Positions 38,198 to 51,877 of a DNA stretch of 64,000 bases are shown piece by piece. Position 1 is the stretch's first letter. The number at the start of each line of letters is the position of its first letter. The notes under the pieces were generated by a model. It did no database searches, was not told where the DNA came from, and saw nothing but the letters and a program-made list of their open reading frames with translations. This DNA comes from Anoplolepis gracilipes (lineage: Eukaryota > Arthropoda > Insecta > Hymenoptera > Formicidae): assembly GCF_047496725.1 (NCBI RefSeq), contig NC_132975.1, positions 9,894,501 through 9,958,500 of the forward strand. Direction: 5' to 3'. The translations under genes were made by a program, and so were the position numbers.

Positions 38198-38228
<31 letters not shown>
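38198..38228. repeat. Poly(A) tract, 31 bases
   Basis: Uninterrupted A run on the plus strand, 140 bp before a polypurine array. It could be the tail of a degenerate retroelement copy, but no target duplication or body was recognised. Confidence 0.9.
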
Positions 38229-38229
<1 letters not shown>

Positions 38230-38370
38230 GCGCCGCGTACTGTTTTTACAATAAAAAAAAAAAGTCCAAGCCGAGACGCTCATTTCGCTCGAGATTGTTT
38301 CCTTTGCGACCAGCTCTTATGCCGAACAGAAATCGCATCACCCTCCGGCGTGCTTAAGAGGATCAAGGCT

Positions 38371-38395
38371 CGAGAGAGAGGGAGAGGGAGAGGGA

Positions 38396-38442
<47 letters not shown>
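38371..38442. repeat. (GGGAGA)n/(GA)n polypurine array
   Basis: GGGAGA-type units followed by about 16 GA units, then AGGACGGAGGGGGGGGAAGG just beyond. The purine-only tract exceeds 100 bp with flanks. Confidence 0.9.
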
Positions 38443-41400
38443 GACGGAGGGGGGGGAAGGGGAAGGAAGAAAGAGAGGAAAAAAGGCGATCGTCTCGCGT
38501 GAGCGATTCTGGGATGCAACTCTCGATATCGTCGTGCAGTAACCCTGCGCGCGCGCAAAAACGCATTATGCACATCGTGTTGCAGGTTTCTCTTCGCGCC
38601 GCTTTCATCAAGCAGCGCGATACAGTTCCCAGCCAGTGCAAACGAACAGTCACGCGCGAAGGCCTTGAGAGCAGCTGGAGGCCTCACCTTGGCATTCTTC
38701 GCCGCGATTAGGGTCGTTTAGAAGCCCCGGATGCATTATGGATAGGGTGGATATCTCAGAGTCAATTAAAGAGGAGCATGCACGCGTATACGCGTGTACT
38801 CTCCTTCTCTCCCTCTCTCTCTCTTCCTCTTCCTCTTCCTTTGTACGCCTTCGTCTTTTCCTTTAACCGTTTCTTCTCGCTCCTTCATTTTCTCCGCTCA
38901 TCATCGTGCCGTATACCTGCGCTCATTACGGCCCGCGTGATGAGAAGCCGCACTGACATTCGACATTCATTTCACGGACCAAAGTAGTCGGCAAAACGAT
39001 TTGCGTAAAGACAATCTAATTGAGTATTGTTTGTGTTAGTTTGGATGCAACCATTCTTGAGTAATGATTAATTTATTGAACATTTATTTAATAGAATGGC
39101 GCAAACATATTGCGTATCCAGAAAGATTGTATAATCGAGAGTTAGAGAAAATTACGTCTCAAATTTCTTTCTTTTATCTGTTGAATCTGTGATAAATAAA
39201 TTTGAAAATTACTAAGTATATATATATATATACAAGAAGCAACCAAATCTTGACAATATCATTTTTACCTACAGATATGAAATACAGAGATTATTATCAT
39301 TTGGATATCCGCAAGAGTTCACTTTGAAAAAATTATATACAAAAAATTTTAAATGACTGATGATAATGTCTAATTAGAAAGATAAATTTCTTATTATACT
39401 ATTACATTCTCTTTATATTTTTATTCTTTACACTTTTTATAACATATAATCCTATAAAAAATAGGTTTTTGTCATTCTTTATATACTCTCTTTAATATTG
39501 ATATAATAATAGTTATTTCTTATCAGTGTTAAGTTTCTCAATAACTTATCTAAGTTTCGATCACTTATCTTATTATTAATCTTATCAAATTAGAAAATGG
39601 TGCTCTATATTTAACCAGAGATACCAGAGCATTTCTTATTGTTTTGACTTGACAACAATCATATTCTAAAGATTAAAGATGTCAGGTGGGGAGAGAAAGA
39701 AAAGAGGCTGCGATAGAGGGCATGGGTGGGAAGAGGCTGGTGCTGAATTTTATCAACAATAAGTCGTTTCATTAGCTAAATATAGCTCTATATAGTTGTC
39801 TTTGTTAAATAATCGCATATTGAACCATTGTAATCATTATATCAATTTGTCCACCGGTGGCACGTGCCATGAATAAAGTTCCGAGGGAAGAATCATTCAC
39901 TTTACAATGACAATTGGCCGAGGACACGAGTAGAATTGGTTATACTATGATCGGTAAAGTCTTTCTCTAAATATAATCGACTCGTTTCCGGTCGTCGTGC
40001 AGACGGCAGAAGCTGCTAACTATAAATATCTGAGTTTGAGCATGCGTAACCGCAGGAAGTTACATACATGTAGAAATGTAAACGCGTGTAGTACACGCAT
40101 GTAGTGGTCGATGAACAAGATACGCGTGTCGAAAATTGAAATGCCGTTTCTTTTTTCGATTATTCTGGAAATTTCGATCAGATGTCTAATGTCAAATTAA
40201 TCGCATTGATATGCAATCACGAAAATAAATTTTTATCTTGATACATATCGCTAAAACATAGCACTGTTACGAAATCGTCGACAACACCGTCGCGATCAAA
40301 AAAAATTTCGAAATTAATCGCATTAATCAAATGCTAAAATAATCGTGGTTTTTATTATATGGTTAGTCAAATCGAATTAATTTTTCGCGCAAATAAGTTC
40401 CCACGCGTATGTTAATTAACGGCAATAGATTTGTAAATTCTCTCAATGGCAATTCTGATAAAAACGCAGAGATGCTGGCTGTTGCAGCAGAAAATTGCAT
40501 GATAAGGATACAGCAGGAGATAATGCAAGGTTGGAAATCCTGCCAAGCGGCGGTAGGCAGGTAGGTTGCAGCGCTTCCTCCTCCTGAATATAAATTTGTG
40601 CGGAACGCGCGTTCACTTTCCTTTCCTCGTTAGTATCGCGCCGCGACTGAGATCTCGTTAGCGAGCCTCTCATGGCTGGAAACGTGAAAAATATGTAACG
40701 ATATTATCGCGCGTCTCGCTATACATACCGGACGTCCTGCCCCGAGACTATCGATTGTGCTCCGTTAATACCTGCCAGAATTCTCAGTCGACTCAGTCGC
40801 TGATTTAAACTCTGTTTAATTGATCAAGATCTATAACGATAAGCCTGAATTTCTGCACCAATAAAAAACAATTGCCACACATTAATTTTTACTCGCCATG
40901 TCGTCTTGCAGAGGATTAAATTTTATAATGAAGATCTCAGCGTATAAATATACGCGCGCGATTTCTTAAAATCGAGAAGATAATGATAATCGCTTCCACG
41001 ATTTCCTGTGACCTCGGTGACGGTTAATTGCCAATTAGAAAGGAGCCACAACAATCTATTTCGTCAAAGAACTTCCGCTTATATCTTTATAATGAGTACC
41101 TTATGAACTAAACTATGATGAACAAACTGAATATGCCATTAGATTGTCAAATTAATTCTAATTTTTTTACATTTTATTAAATAAAAGATATTTATCATTT
41201 TGATGAAAACGTGAAATAATCTCTATTGTCAAATCAAAATATCAGCTCTCACAACAATTCAATATTAAATTTTAAACAAATTATAATAATTACAAATGTT
41301 TGAATAAAATTAAAAAGTGAAGTGATTACGCGATATTTTTACTCAATAATACATAGACGAATATTATATACGAGTATTGTTTTACAAAGGAATAGTACAA

Positions 41401-41714
41401 TTATACAAATATTTTGATATAAACAAATAATCGTTAACAAACAACAGAACATATATATATAGGTTATCATTTTTATAATTTGCACAAAAAGAGTCATTAA
41501 TGCCTTTATACATAAATTTATGCACATATTATGAACACATATACAATATTTTCCATATATGTACATACATATAAAATATATAAATGTATTGATATGTGCA
41601 TAAATTCATTTGTAAAGGTATTATAATGACGCCTTCTGTACATATGCACAATTAATTTATTATAAACGGGCGAAAATACGAGTATCTCAATACTTATATG
41701 TCCGGTATTTCGAA

Positions 41715-42030
41715 TAATTTAGTTGTTTAATTGATATTCTAATAATTTTTACACATACATAGAACTTTCTGTAAAACTATCATAGAATTTTTAACGCTTA
41801 AAATCTGATAAGAAATGCTAAAAAATCGTCAACGAATAAAGTAAGATGCGGTGAACCTGACATCTCACAATCAGTTTGTCTGGAGTTATTTTTTTGTTTA
41901 ATAGTCAGAATTATTTGTTTAATCTTATCAAGAACTCTATCAAAAATAGAGCCAAAACTCAACATGATGATTAATGAGTTTCTACAAAATAAGATGCCAG
42001 TTTCACATACACGGCTGACTGTTTACAAGA
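41715..42030 (+). repeat. Dispersed repeat, plus-orientation copy (about 310 bp)
   Basis: It aligns by eye, in inverted orientation, with 61190-61485. Shared blocks include TTTAATTGATATTCTAATAA, CGCTTAAAATCTG, AATGCTAAAAAA, TGACATCTCA, CAGTTTGTC, CAAGAACT, AATGAGTTTC and CACATACA. No coding capacity. Probably a non-autonomous transposon fragment. Confidence 0.65.
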
Positions 42031-42067
42031 TAAAAAAACAAAATTATCAAAAAAAGAATTTTCAAAA

Positions 42068-42172
42068 ACATTCCCTGAATCTCAATAAAATTCAATGACA
42101 TTTCCCTGATTTTTCCCCAGATACAAAAGAAATCCCTGAAAATTCCCAATTTTTCATGTTTTTCCAGGGAGT
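42068..42172. repeat. CCCTGA-rich repetitive block
   Basis: TTCCCTGA-like words recur (near 42074, 42104 and 42131) and a TTTTCCAGGGA word closes the block, spaced by A/T-rich linkers. The opposite strand reads as repeated TCAGGGA. It follows the dispersed repeat copy directly. Confidence 0.5.
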
Positions 42173-43787
42173 AGATATCCTATTTTAAATATACTATACA
42201 TCAGATTTTACAGACACGATCGCGCGGTATGAATTTGATAATATAAAATCATCCAGATTGTAGGCGTGACAGAGATATGCGTGGTAATTAGGAATAATTA
42301 AAGATATTAATTAACTGTAATTCTAGATATATTTAAAAAATGCATACTATGTAATGTGTGGATTTATTTTTACGATGTATTACAAATTAATTTTCTTATA
42401 GTTTTAACAACATTAAAAAGTGCTTGTTAACACGTAATTTAAAATTATGTTCACCAATCTTAACTTGTTAAGAGAACAATCTAATCGTGGGTGTGTGTTC
42501 TTCAAGAGGCAAAATTTTAATTTGATGCATTATATTGAATGCAAGCTAGAAAACATTGTGTGAAATCGTATGTATTAAAATTAATTTAATTGGAAAAGAA
42601 ATGTTTTAAATATTTATTTACCTTATCTTTTTAAATATAAAAAGTATATAATTGCAATTCATAATACTAATTTTTGTTATAATGTACAATAATTATTTTC
42701 TTCAATTAAAGGAAAATTAAATTCTAATTCACAGAGATGTTACGATAATAAATAATAATGAGAAAATTACAGATATATAATAATTACTGCTAAAATTACT
42801 GTTATCCTCAATTTTCTAACGGCGTTAGATGTTTAATACATAAACTGCCGTTAACTCTTTTTTTATTATTTATTTCCGCTTCGTGTGCACGCAAAATAAG
42901 AATGAATGTCGACTGAATGGCCACTCAGGCTCTTAAGCTTGAAGAAATATGAAATACGTAACTTGATTTTTTTATCTGGATAAAACATGCTGTTTTAAAC
43001 TAAATTATTGACAATATCGTTGGTTAAAATAGTGACACTGATTTCATTTAAGAAAGTATTGTATCTCAAATCTTAATGCATTATTTGTGAATTATAACGT
43101 CACTTTATAGCTCAAAATTAAAATAATATAAATAATATGCAAATATTTATTTCTTGTATAGCAAATAACATTGTTTTAATCACATTATACCAATAACATA
43201 ATATAAATGTTTGTGTGAGTAACTAAATTGAGTTACAAACCCACTTGTACGCGATAAGAAAGTTGACGACAGGTGGGCATGTAAATAAATATGTTATTTC
43301 ACACTTTTTGTGTAATATGTGACACCAAAAGAGCTAAAAGCTGTGAAAAAAGTATTGGTAAAATTTTTGTTTTACTTTTCATCCGTGTATCGAGTTCGAG
43401 GAAGACGAGCGGTTCTCGCTCGAGCGAGCCTTATTAGGAATTAGAGATAAGATAACGCGAGAAGGATGCGATAATGATGTGAGAAGAATGTGAGAAGAAA
43501 GTCCAGAATAACCAATAAGACGTAAGATATTTCGTGAATTGACAATCCAAGTTTTCTATTGCATCATAAATCGAAGGATTATTTATTGATCATCTCTCAA
43601 TCTCTACGTAGATTATTTAGCTTAGCAGTCTTTGCGGATTATTTAATTCAGAAAATTCGAAAAGTTACATTGAGAATAAGACGTGTTCGCAAAATACTAT
43701 AAATCTCTCAAGTTCAAATTTTTTAATTGTAAATATTATACAAATAAAATGATTATGATTATCGGTCCTCGATTTATGTTTCAATGA

Positions 43788-43820
43788 ATTTTTAGTATAT
43801 ATATATTATATACTAAAAAT
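43788..43820. repeat. Inverted repeat, 13-bp arms
   Basis: ATTTTTAGTATAT at 43788-43800 and its exact reverse complement at 43808-43820. Confidence 0.65.
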
Positions 43821-46800
43821 CCGCTTCTTGCCATCTCTATTTTTATTCCAAAAATAATGATTTTAACATTCAAATAATATATACTCATACATATAATTCA
43901 TTGAACAGCGGAAAGATTTAAAAAAAAAAACAGTACTTTCATGTGGAAAATTATTACAGTCATTCGATGCTATGCGTCTTGAAAACATCCGCTTATGTTT
44001 TAAAATTTCTGAAACATCGCCTCGAGAAGTCGGCTTTCAAAAATAAAACTGTAGATAATGACGCTTTTAGACGATCAGTGTTATGAATGATGCTCTTATT
44101 TAAGAACATAAAAATACACCGCAAAAAAAATAAGTCGGAGAAAAACATCGAATTTATGCGAACAAAGCAAAGTTAATTTTCTATAGCAAAAAAAAATCAT
44201 AGGTACAAAAAAAATGTATTGTATGTGTATATTAAATTCAAATTGTGTACAAAATTCGTGCAATATTTGAATTTTAAAGTATCCTATTTTTCTATAATTT
44301 CAGATTCCGTGAAAAAAATGCACATATGCAATTGTCTGTGTCTGCATGTAAATTCGGTCCAATGTCCAATGTAAATTAAATTTTGCACGCGAGAGAATGC
44401 TTATTAAATATTATCATAACGCAGTCACAATGCCGGGGGGCGGTATCACAGAATTACAGGATTCACATTAGGTTAGCGCGTGCACGCCATATGCGCCATT
44501 TGAATCATTGAGAAAGGATACTCGCGAAGCCCTCGCGGCCAGGAAGAAGGAAGCAACTAAAATACGCGTGATCTTGCAAGAGAATATGCATCCGGATCGC
44601 ATATGGTGAAACGCGCCAGGAGGTACGCGGAAATTTGTCAGCCAGCTGGAGCGAAATTTGCACTTTACGCATGCAAGCCTGGATAACACGTTGCACAAGT
44701 GGGCGAATAGTTATCTGTCCAGAAAGATGCATATATTATTCTTTTCAAAATTTAATTTATATAGCGCAACATAAATTACGATTAATTATTAAAGATTATT
44801 AAAGATTGAATATATTTATTTTATATATTTTATATATTTATTTTATATAATTATTTTGTTTGTTTTTCATCTTTCTTCTAATTTTTATTTCACAGTATTT
44901 TAAAAATAGGAAAACACACTGCAAAAGATTAATCGAATTGCAACGTTATATATAATGAAGGATGTGAGTTTCTTCTGAGAAAAGCATTCATATGCCACAA
45001 TTGTATTGTAATTGTTTGATCGCAGTAATATTATCAACGTTATGTAATAAATCCAATAGGACTCCTGTCTCCTATTGAGATAGTAGTTAATATGAATTTT
45101 CTATTATTACTCTTAGTGAATAACTCGTCGGATTGCCACATGAATCATCATCCACGCACGAGCGAATAGCATTTCAATAGAACGTGTAACGCCTACGAGA
45201 AAGTGGAAGAAGAACGTATTCGACACTCTTGTGTCATAAGAAGTATTCTTCTCAAAGAAAGAAAAGAAGACAGGAAAAGATCGGCGTGACATGTCAGATG
45301 TCTCATCCATGTCTCTCATTGAAAATCATCGATCTTTTTTTAAATATACCTATTGAAAAAAGTATCAAAAGACTGAAAAGTAAAAGAAAAACCTACGAAG
45401 ATAGGTAGATAGAAAATTATTTGAAGATCCCATTTTAAATCCCCTAATTTTGTGTAAGAATAATGAAATTAAATTAATTTGTACACCAAAATTTTGTGTT
45501 TTTTTAAATGAATTTTTTATCATCTTATCAATTTCAACATAGTGGTAGTTATTTAAAATAACGAAACATAAGATATGTCAGTATCTCGTAAAATTTGTAA
45601 AATATATTCAAAATGTCAACGCGATTTTTTTCACGATAAGACGCATTTCATAACTATTAGATTCTCAGCCCACACATAAGTATTGGTCCTTGTGCTTACA
45701 ACTGTCTCGGTATAGTCGCGTGTGAACTAGTTTCCTTTTCTAGGCAGTTGAAGAATAGACAGTTTTAAACGAATGTGCAGAGGGTGTTGAAAGTGAGATT
45801 GTCTTGACGGAAGTTGGCTCTTGTAACGAGACTCGTTCTTCTTCACTTAGGATAATCTGCATAGATCAATCTGTGCGAAAACGAATAGCGCGAAGCACGA
45901 CAAAAAAGATTAGCATCCTGTCTGTATCAATCGGGAGAGTTTCATAATTCTTGACATACTTTTTGTGAATCATCCGCGATTTCTTAGTTAAGTATCGTGT
46001 CTCATAATAATGCTCGATAAGAAAATGGTAATTAAAAACTATTTACAATACAAATAAAATATATTTATACGTCATTACATTCTATTTCTTTCATTTATAT
46101 GAATTTAATTATAAAAAAAAGAGCAATTTCTTTCTCAAAGCAGACGACTTGCAATAAAAGTCTGCAAATTTCCTGTGATCAAGAAGATATGAAAGTGCAT
46201 TTTACGATAAAGACAATATTAAGACTCGCTTCACGCTCGGGATAGTCGTTTGGACATCTCCCTGATTTGCAGGTAACTCGAATTATGAGCACGAGGTAGA
46301 CCCAAGAAACGCTTTCTTACCATACATGCGGTTAATGGGAGTGAGCGGTAAAAAAAAGGTATTATTAGTGATATCAACAATATAGTTCCGGTTTTGCATA
46401 ATTTAAGTCTCGAAATAACATCATATGTATATAAAGAAGAAAATTAATTAATGACAAATCGAATAATTGTATTGTGACGTAAAACTCGTGCATTTTAAGC
46501 TCTTTATAAAGAAACGTTATTTAAAATAAAAAATCGTATCAAAAATAATTCCCTATGAAGCGCCATTTCTTGCGTTTAAATCGGCAATCATTACCACGTC
46601 AATCGAGCAGAATGGCGTTGATAGACATAAGTCAATTTTCCGACAAACTCGTTATAAGCACCGAGCATTCGCTCACTTATTCGCAAGTTTAGTAATCTCA
46701 TCAACAGCTGAGCAAAAGGAGAAAGAATCGAGCAGACTGACATGACGCGTCCTCCTTCTGTGTGCAGCTTTACGTCCGACAACGTAATCGAGGCGCATGC

Positions 46801-49800
46801 TAAGCGGCCGGATCGAGGTTGTCAGGTCGTCACACTCGGTGTGGCAGTGCAACAATGACCGGTGGAATGAGCGAGGCGAAGGAGAGTCGGCCGGAAGCTC
46901 CTTATAATCCGCGAATGCCTGCATTGCTGCGTGCAGCTCGGAGACTCTTCTTACATTTAGAACGGACCGGCAGCACAAAAGTGAAGCCTTGAAATTCGGA
47001 GACGGCGATCGCCGATGCGAAATAGTCGGCGTGCGTTTCGTTTTGCACATATTATACCGGATGTTCTTTCAACTACGAAAACTAAGAGAAACTAAGATCG
47101 AGTTAAAAATTGTAACGGTTCTTTTAATGACGAGACATCGCTAATTATATAATAAAGTTAAACTTAATAAATGAATCGAGTTGTAGAAAATTAAGTCTTA
47201 CTATTATTATTAACCCTTATTTCGTACTGATGGATCATTTTTGTCTGTGATTCTTCTAACAACGTCAATTTCTCGAAAACAAATAATCATAAAATAATAT
47301 ATTTAAGTAAATTATTTTTCAAATTTATTATTTTAGTCTTTATTTAGAATGTTCAAAGAAGGTATATACATTTTTTTAGATTTTTTAAAACACTTTTACA
47401 TCATATTAATAAACTTATCGAAAATACGCTGACCCACCTGTACAATTAGAAGGTGCCAAAAATAACAATACGGAGCAAGAGAGTTAATAATGTTTAATAA
47501 TATGTTAAAATGTATGATATGTAAATTATCTCTTTAAGATAATAATATCAATTTTTATCAATAAAAATAAGATATATTTGGAATTTAATTTCCTTCTCGG
47601 AAAGATACTTCCTGTTGAAGAGTTGCCGCGAAATTCCATGTCGGCGACGTCGGGCCCGGAATAACTCGAATTCTCGCGAGCTTGGGGCGCGGCGTGTTTC
47701 GCAGAAGCGGATTTTCGGAGGCTGTCAGGTTATTACGAGAAACTGTTTAAGGTAGTCATGAAATGGATCACAAATTACAGAGCGATCCTTTTTCAATGTG
47801 ATAACATCTGGTACTTTCTTGTGGTTAACGCCAGACTCTCCTCCGGATTGCGTGCGAGATACGCCACCGTGTGTAACATATATATCATGTGGAATTCTAC
47901 TGAATTCTTTCAATGTCTCGAACGGAAATTCTAAGGTCGAGTTTGTCATCCGTATAGGGAGCACCAAATAGATATCTCGCGTGACCAAAACTACGACTCT
48001 TTTCGGGGCTGATCAAACCGCAGGCCTATTAAAGTTCTGGACCCTTTCCGATTCGCTATTGTCTATCATTACTAGTAATTTTCAAATTCACAAGGGAACA
48101 ATGACAATGAGAATTCTCAATAATACATCTTCCTCTATAAATATCATACATTTTCGTGTCCTCTTTCCTCCTCTTTCCTTTTCATCGCTCTTCTCTCTCC
48201 TTCGTTATTTTGATAATCTAGTCGGAATGAATCCTGTTTCTGTCGACTACAGTATTTAGAAACTCATATTGACTATTATTACAAGCATCGTCCTCTGCAA
48301 TAATACCACCAAAGGCTACACTCCAGGACCTTAATAAACCTTAATTTATGCCTCGCTGTGACTCGTAATTTCCGCGTGCAATGCGTGAACATAACCGCGA
48401 CGATTTCTCTCTATTGTTTTGGATACGTAACGAATTTCGAATTGCATCATCGGAAAGTTGAAAATATAAACCAATATTTTTTTCGTTAGCTAAATTTTGT
48501 AATCTTAATTGTTATCAGAAATTAAGACAATTTCTTACTACTTCAGCTATGGAACTTCTTATATCTTCAAAACTAATTTGCTTATTACTTATTAATTTTA
48601 TAGATTGTGGAATATTTAGTGTCGTGTGTGTCAGTTAAAGCAACGATATAGAAACTCAAAAATTCATGTGATTGCGTAATCGTAACACGCGGATCTTCTC
48701 TAATAATTTAGTGTTCTAATGTGAGAATACTTTAATGCTTCTGATTTTTGATAGAATCTTCAATTTTAAAATATAATCATGTAAAATATTATTATTTATA
48801 TTGTAATATTCACTTGATATAATATCTAATAAATATTTATTAAAAATATTAAGTTTAATCCAGAGAATCAATATTGTTGTCTTCTTTACGTCAAACATAA
48901 ATATTTGTAGTGTCACTTGGTATAAATTATTCTGACATCTCTCTGTTCCGCAATCTGAGCGTGGAAAGGAAGACCTTTCGTGGTTCGAACCCTAGTTAAG
49001 GCTATCATTTATTATAATATCTATCCAGTTACGGGTCATGGTTTTGGTTTGTTGGGGGTCCCGAGTGGTTATTAAGGTTTCACCGTGGAGTCACTTTACT
49101 CGCGCAAAACTATTGCGTGCTTCAGGTGTAATCGACGTATGCAAGAATGTTCCGAGAAATACGAGAGTAAAAAATAATGGAGGATTTACTTCCTTTTTTA
49201 TTGTTATGTTATGTACACACGCGTTTTTCATATTTTCGTTTGCGACGTCACTCATTCAATATTTTCTACGAAAAGCAATCATACAACAGACGTTTTAGAA
49301 ATATTAATGTTAAAATTATATTTTAAGATGAAATTTATAAATTAAATCAAATATTAAATAAAAATAAAAAATAGTTATTTTAACACAATATATAAAATGA
49401 CTGATTATTATCGTTATTTATAAAACTATAACAGAAAAGAATTGAATTGTAAATTTTGAAATTATTAAAATGATGTAAGTCACTTATTAAATATTATTAA
49501 AATGTGTAATAGAGATCATTTTTGATTATCGTAGTTTATTCTAAATTGTAGTCACTTATTTACATACATTGGATTCACGATATGCTACGAAACGAAACAA
49601 AATAAAATTCACTCCATTCAGGAAAGGACCATTATATAAGAATGGCACGAGCTTAATGTGTAACGATGTATCGCGCACGTACTATATTCGCATGAGAATA
49701 CTTGCGTATTGTCCAAAATCGTGGACCATGAAAAACCAGTCTTGCAGTAGCTCGTGCCGAACTTTCAAACCCTTGGTATTTATATACGCATTTGTGTGTG

Positions 49801-51839
49801 TCAGTCACGCGAATGCGAAGAATACGCAAGCGCTTCTTTGATGTGGAAATATTCGTTTTACAATTCCAACATTATTGATATCTTAATATTTTTTCGCGAT
49901 AAAAAAACTTGACTTAAAATGGACTGAAGAAATCCGCAATTTTAAAAGAAACGCGGTAAATATTTCAATCGAAACAGTATCTCGGACGACCCGAGCACAT
50001 GTGTAAAGTTTTTTTGGAAAATAATGAAGCAAACATATTGTACATAAGGTAAACCAATTTTGTTAGAGGGATGCTGATATTTCAAAAGTAACTAACTTTC
50101 TCTCTTCGCAAGAGAGCGAGGGATAAGAGAACCCAAAATCGGAAGTATGCGCCCCGCACGCGTGACAGATGTTCGTTTCGCGAATGGTTCTTGATTCTCG
50201 TATATGTCGGCACACGCGCACGCGTTTTATTGTCGCGCGTGTATAGAACAGGGTCGAGCCTTTCTTCTTCTTTTTTTCGTCCTGCATACATGCCGGGTTC
50301 TACCTTCTCACGAGAAGAAACCGGACCGCGTCTACTGCAAAGCCTGGGAGTCTGCGGAACTCTATTGTGCGGTCGAGCCCTCCTCTGCGCGACGCGACGA
50401 TGACTTTCGCAGTACATGGTTTCGTGCACGTTGAATAGGAATTTCGGGAGAATTTTTTACGCACTAAAACGACCGATCGCTCGTCCTAGACTCAGTTGTT
50501 AAGGAAGAAATGGTTGAGCGGAAGCGCAACGAACTCGCGTGAGCGCGAGGTGCACTTAGAACGCATTAGCGTTTGAGGAAGTTAACAGTAAAATAAAATG
50601 AATCTCTTTTAAGTGCTTCGAGAGAAGGATAAAGATAAAAGGAATAATTTAAAGGGATAATTTAAAAATTATATTAATATTAAGATATTTTTAATATCTA
50701 CAATTTAAATCTTGTTTATGAGATAATTTTGTCAGGAGAGCTTTATGCAATTGTAGAGATTATAATCTGTTAACGATATGAAATTATGAAGTTATTAATA
50801 GTATTATCATGTTTAATAAACCAATTAATGAGAAATAGAATGTACTGTTATAATCTTTATTATAAAGATATTTTATAGATTTATCTTATAAATATATTAT
50901 TTTTTCTCTATCACGATATGAGATTATGCAATAATATTCCTTGTATCATATTTTTTCAAATTATATAATCGTTTATATCTTACGTATGTCTCTGATTTTT
51001 TAACATACAGTTGAATTCTACTGTATATTCTTACAACGACAATAAACGCGTGTGGTTGATATTAGAAGCAGATTGAAAGAAGAATTGAACATCTGCCGCG
51101 CCATTCAATCCTTCTACAGATGAGACATAATAATGCATGCGCGTGCCACGCGAAGGAGTAGATGCGGGGTATAAAATACATAAAGTCGTATACATATATT
51201 CAGCCACAAAATATGGCTATTCGATTTTGAGACTTTATTCGTGCGTGCACAATATAAAGAAATATTATAATGCACATCAGCTTGTGTAACTCTAAATATA
51301 TCATACCTTTAAAAGTATCAGCTGTTAGTTCCATCCATATAAATAAAAATAGATGACTCGTCGCGTAGAAAATAAATCATAGCTTTGATATAGCATTGAT
51401 CCCGCGGGAGATCGCGGTCACGCAAAGACAAAGAAGCCCTCACCTATCAACGAAGAGTAATCGCGTACATACATGAAGAGACGCAATTACGCGTGCGATA
51501 CGACCCCGATTGACGGTGGCTACCATAATGGGAGTGACTCTGCACGTGGCAGTGAGCGCTCGAGCATAGAGACGCGTGCGTGGCCCACTTGCGAAATGTA
51601 AGTTTCCACGAAACGCATCATATTACGCAATAACATAATCTCCTTAGAAGAATCAACTATGCGTAATCCATCCGTTGAAATTTTGTTCCTATTTTTATTC
51701 TATATTCTTTCACGTTTATGTATTTTGGAATATTTTGATAAACATCACTTACATAGTATTTCACTTATAATTGCATCACGTTAAACTTCCTCTCATATCT
51801 CAAATAGATTATATTTCATAATTAGATTCATAATAAATT

Positions 51840-51843
<4 letters not shown>

Positions 51844-51872
<29 letters not shown>
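51844..51872. repeat. (TA)n microsatellite
   Basis: About 14 TA units. Confidence 0.85.

Positions 51873-51877
<5 letters not shown>

Larger units (their letters stand above)
33176..43380. other. Non-coding region, second part
   Basis: GC-balanced islands occur at about 33180-33740, 34080-34600, 35640-35870, 36130-36540, 37080-37370, 37800-39000 and 39860-41060. Features include T24 (34426), a 22-bp-arm hairpin (37428), A31 (38198), a polypurine tract (38371), a dispersed repeat copy (41715) and CCCTGA-rich sequence (42070). No supported gene. Confidence 0.55.

Noticed and set aside
38280..38687. Minus-strand open frames rich in Ser-Leu and Pro-Leu
   Set aside because: They are read through the GGGAGA/GA array and have no support outside it.
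47725..47988. Minus-strand 87-codon open frame
   Set aside because: The translation is not low-complexity, but it has no recognisable motif, signal peptide or splice sites that would link it to the phase 1 entry of the minus-strand gene.
48930..49010. Possible tRNA, because of GGTTCGAACCC near 48981
   Set aside because: The bases flanking the loop do not form a five-pair T stem, and no matching acceptor, D or anticodon arms were found upstream.
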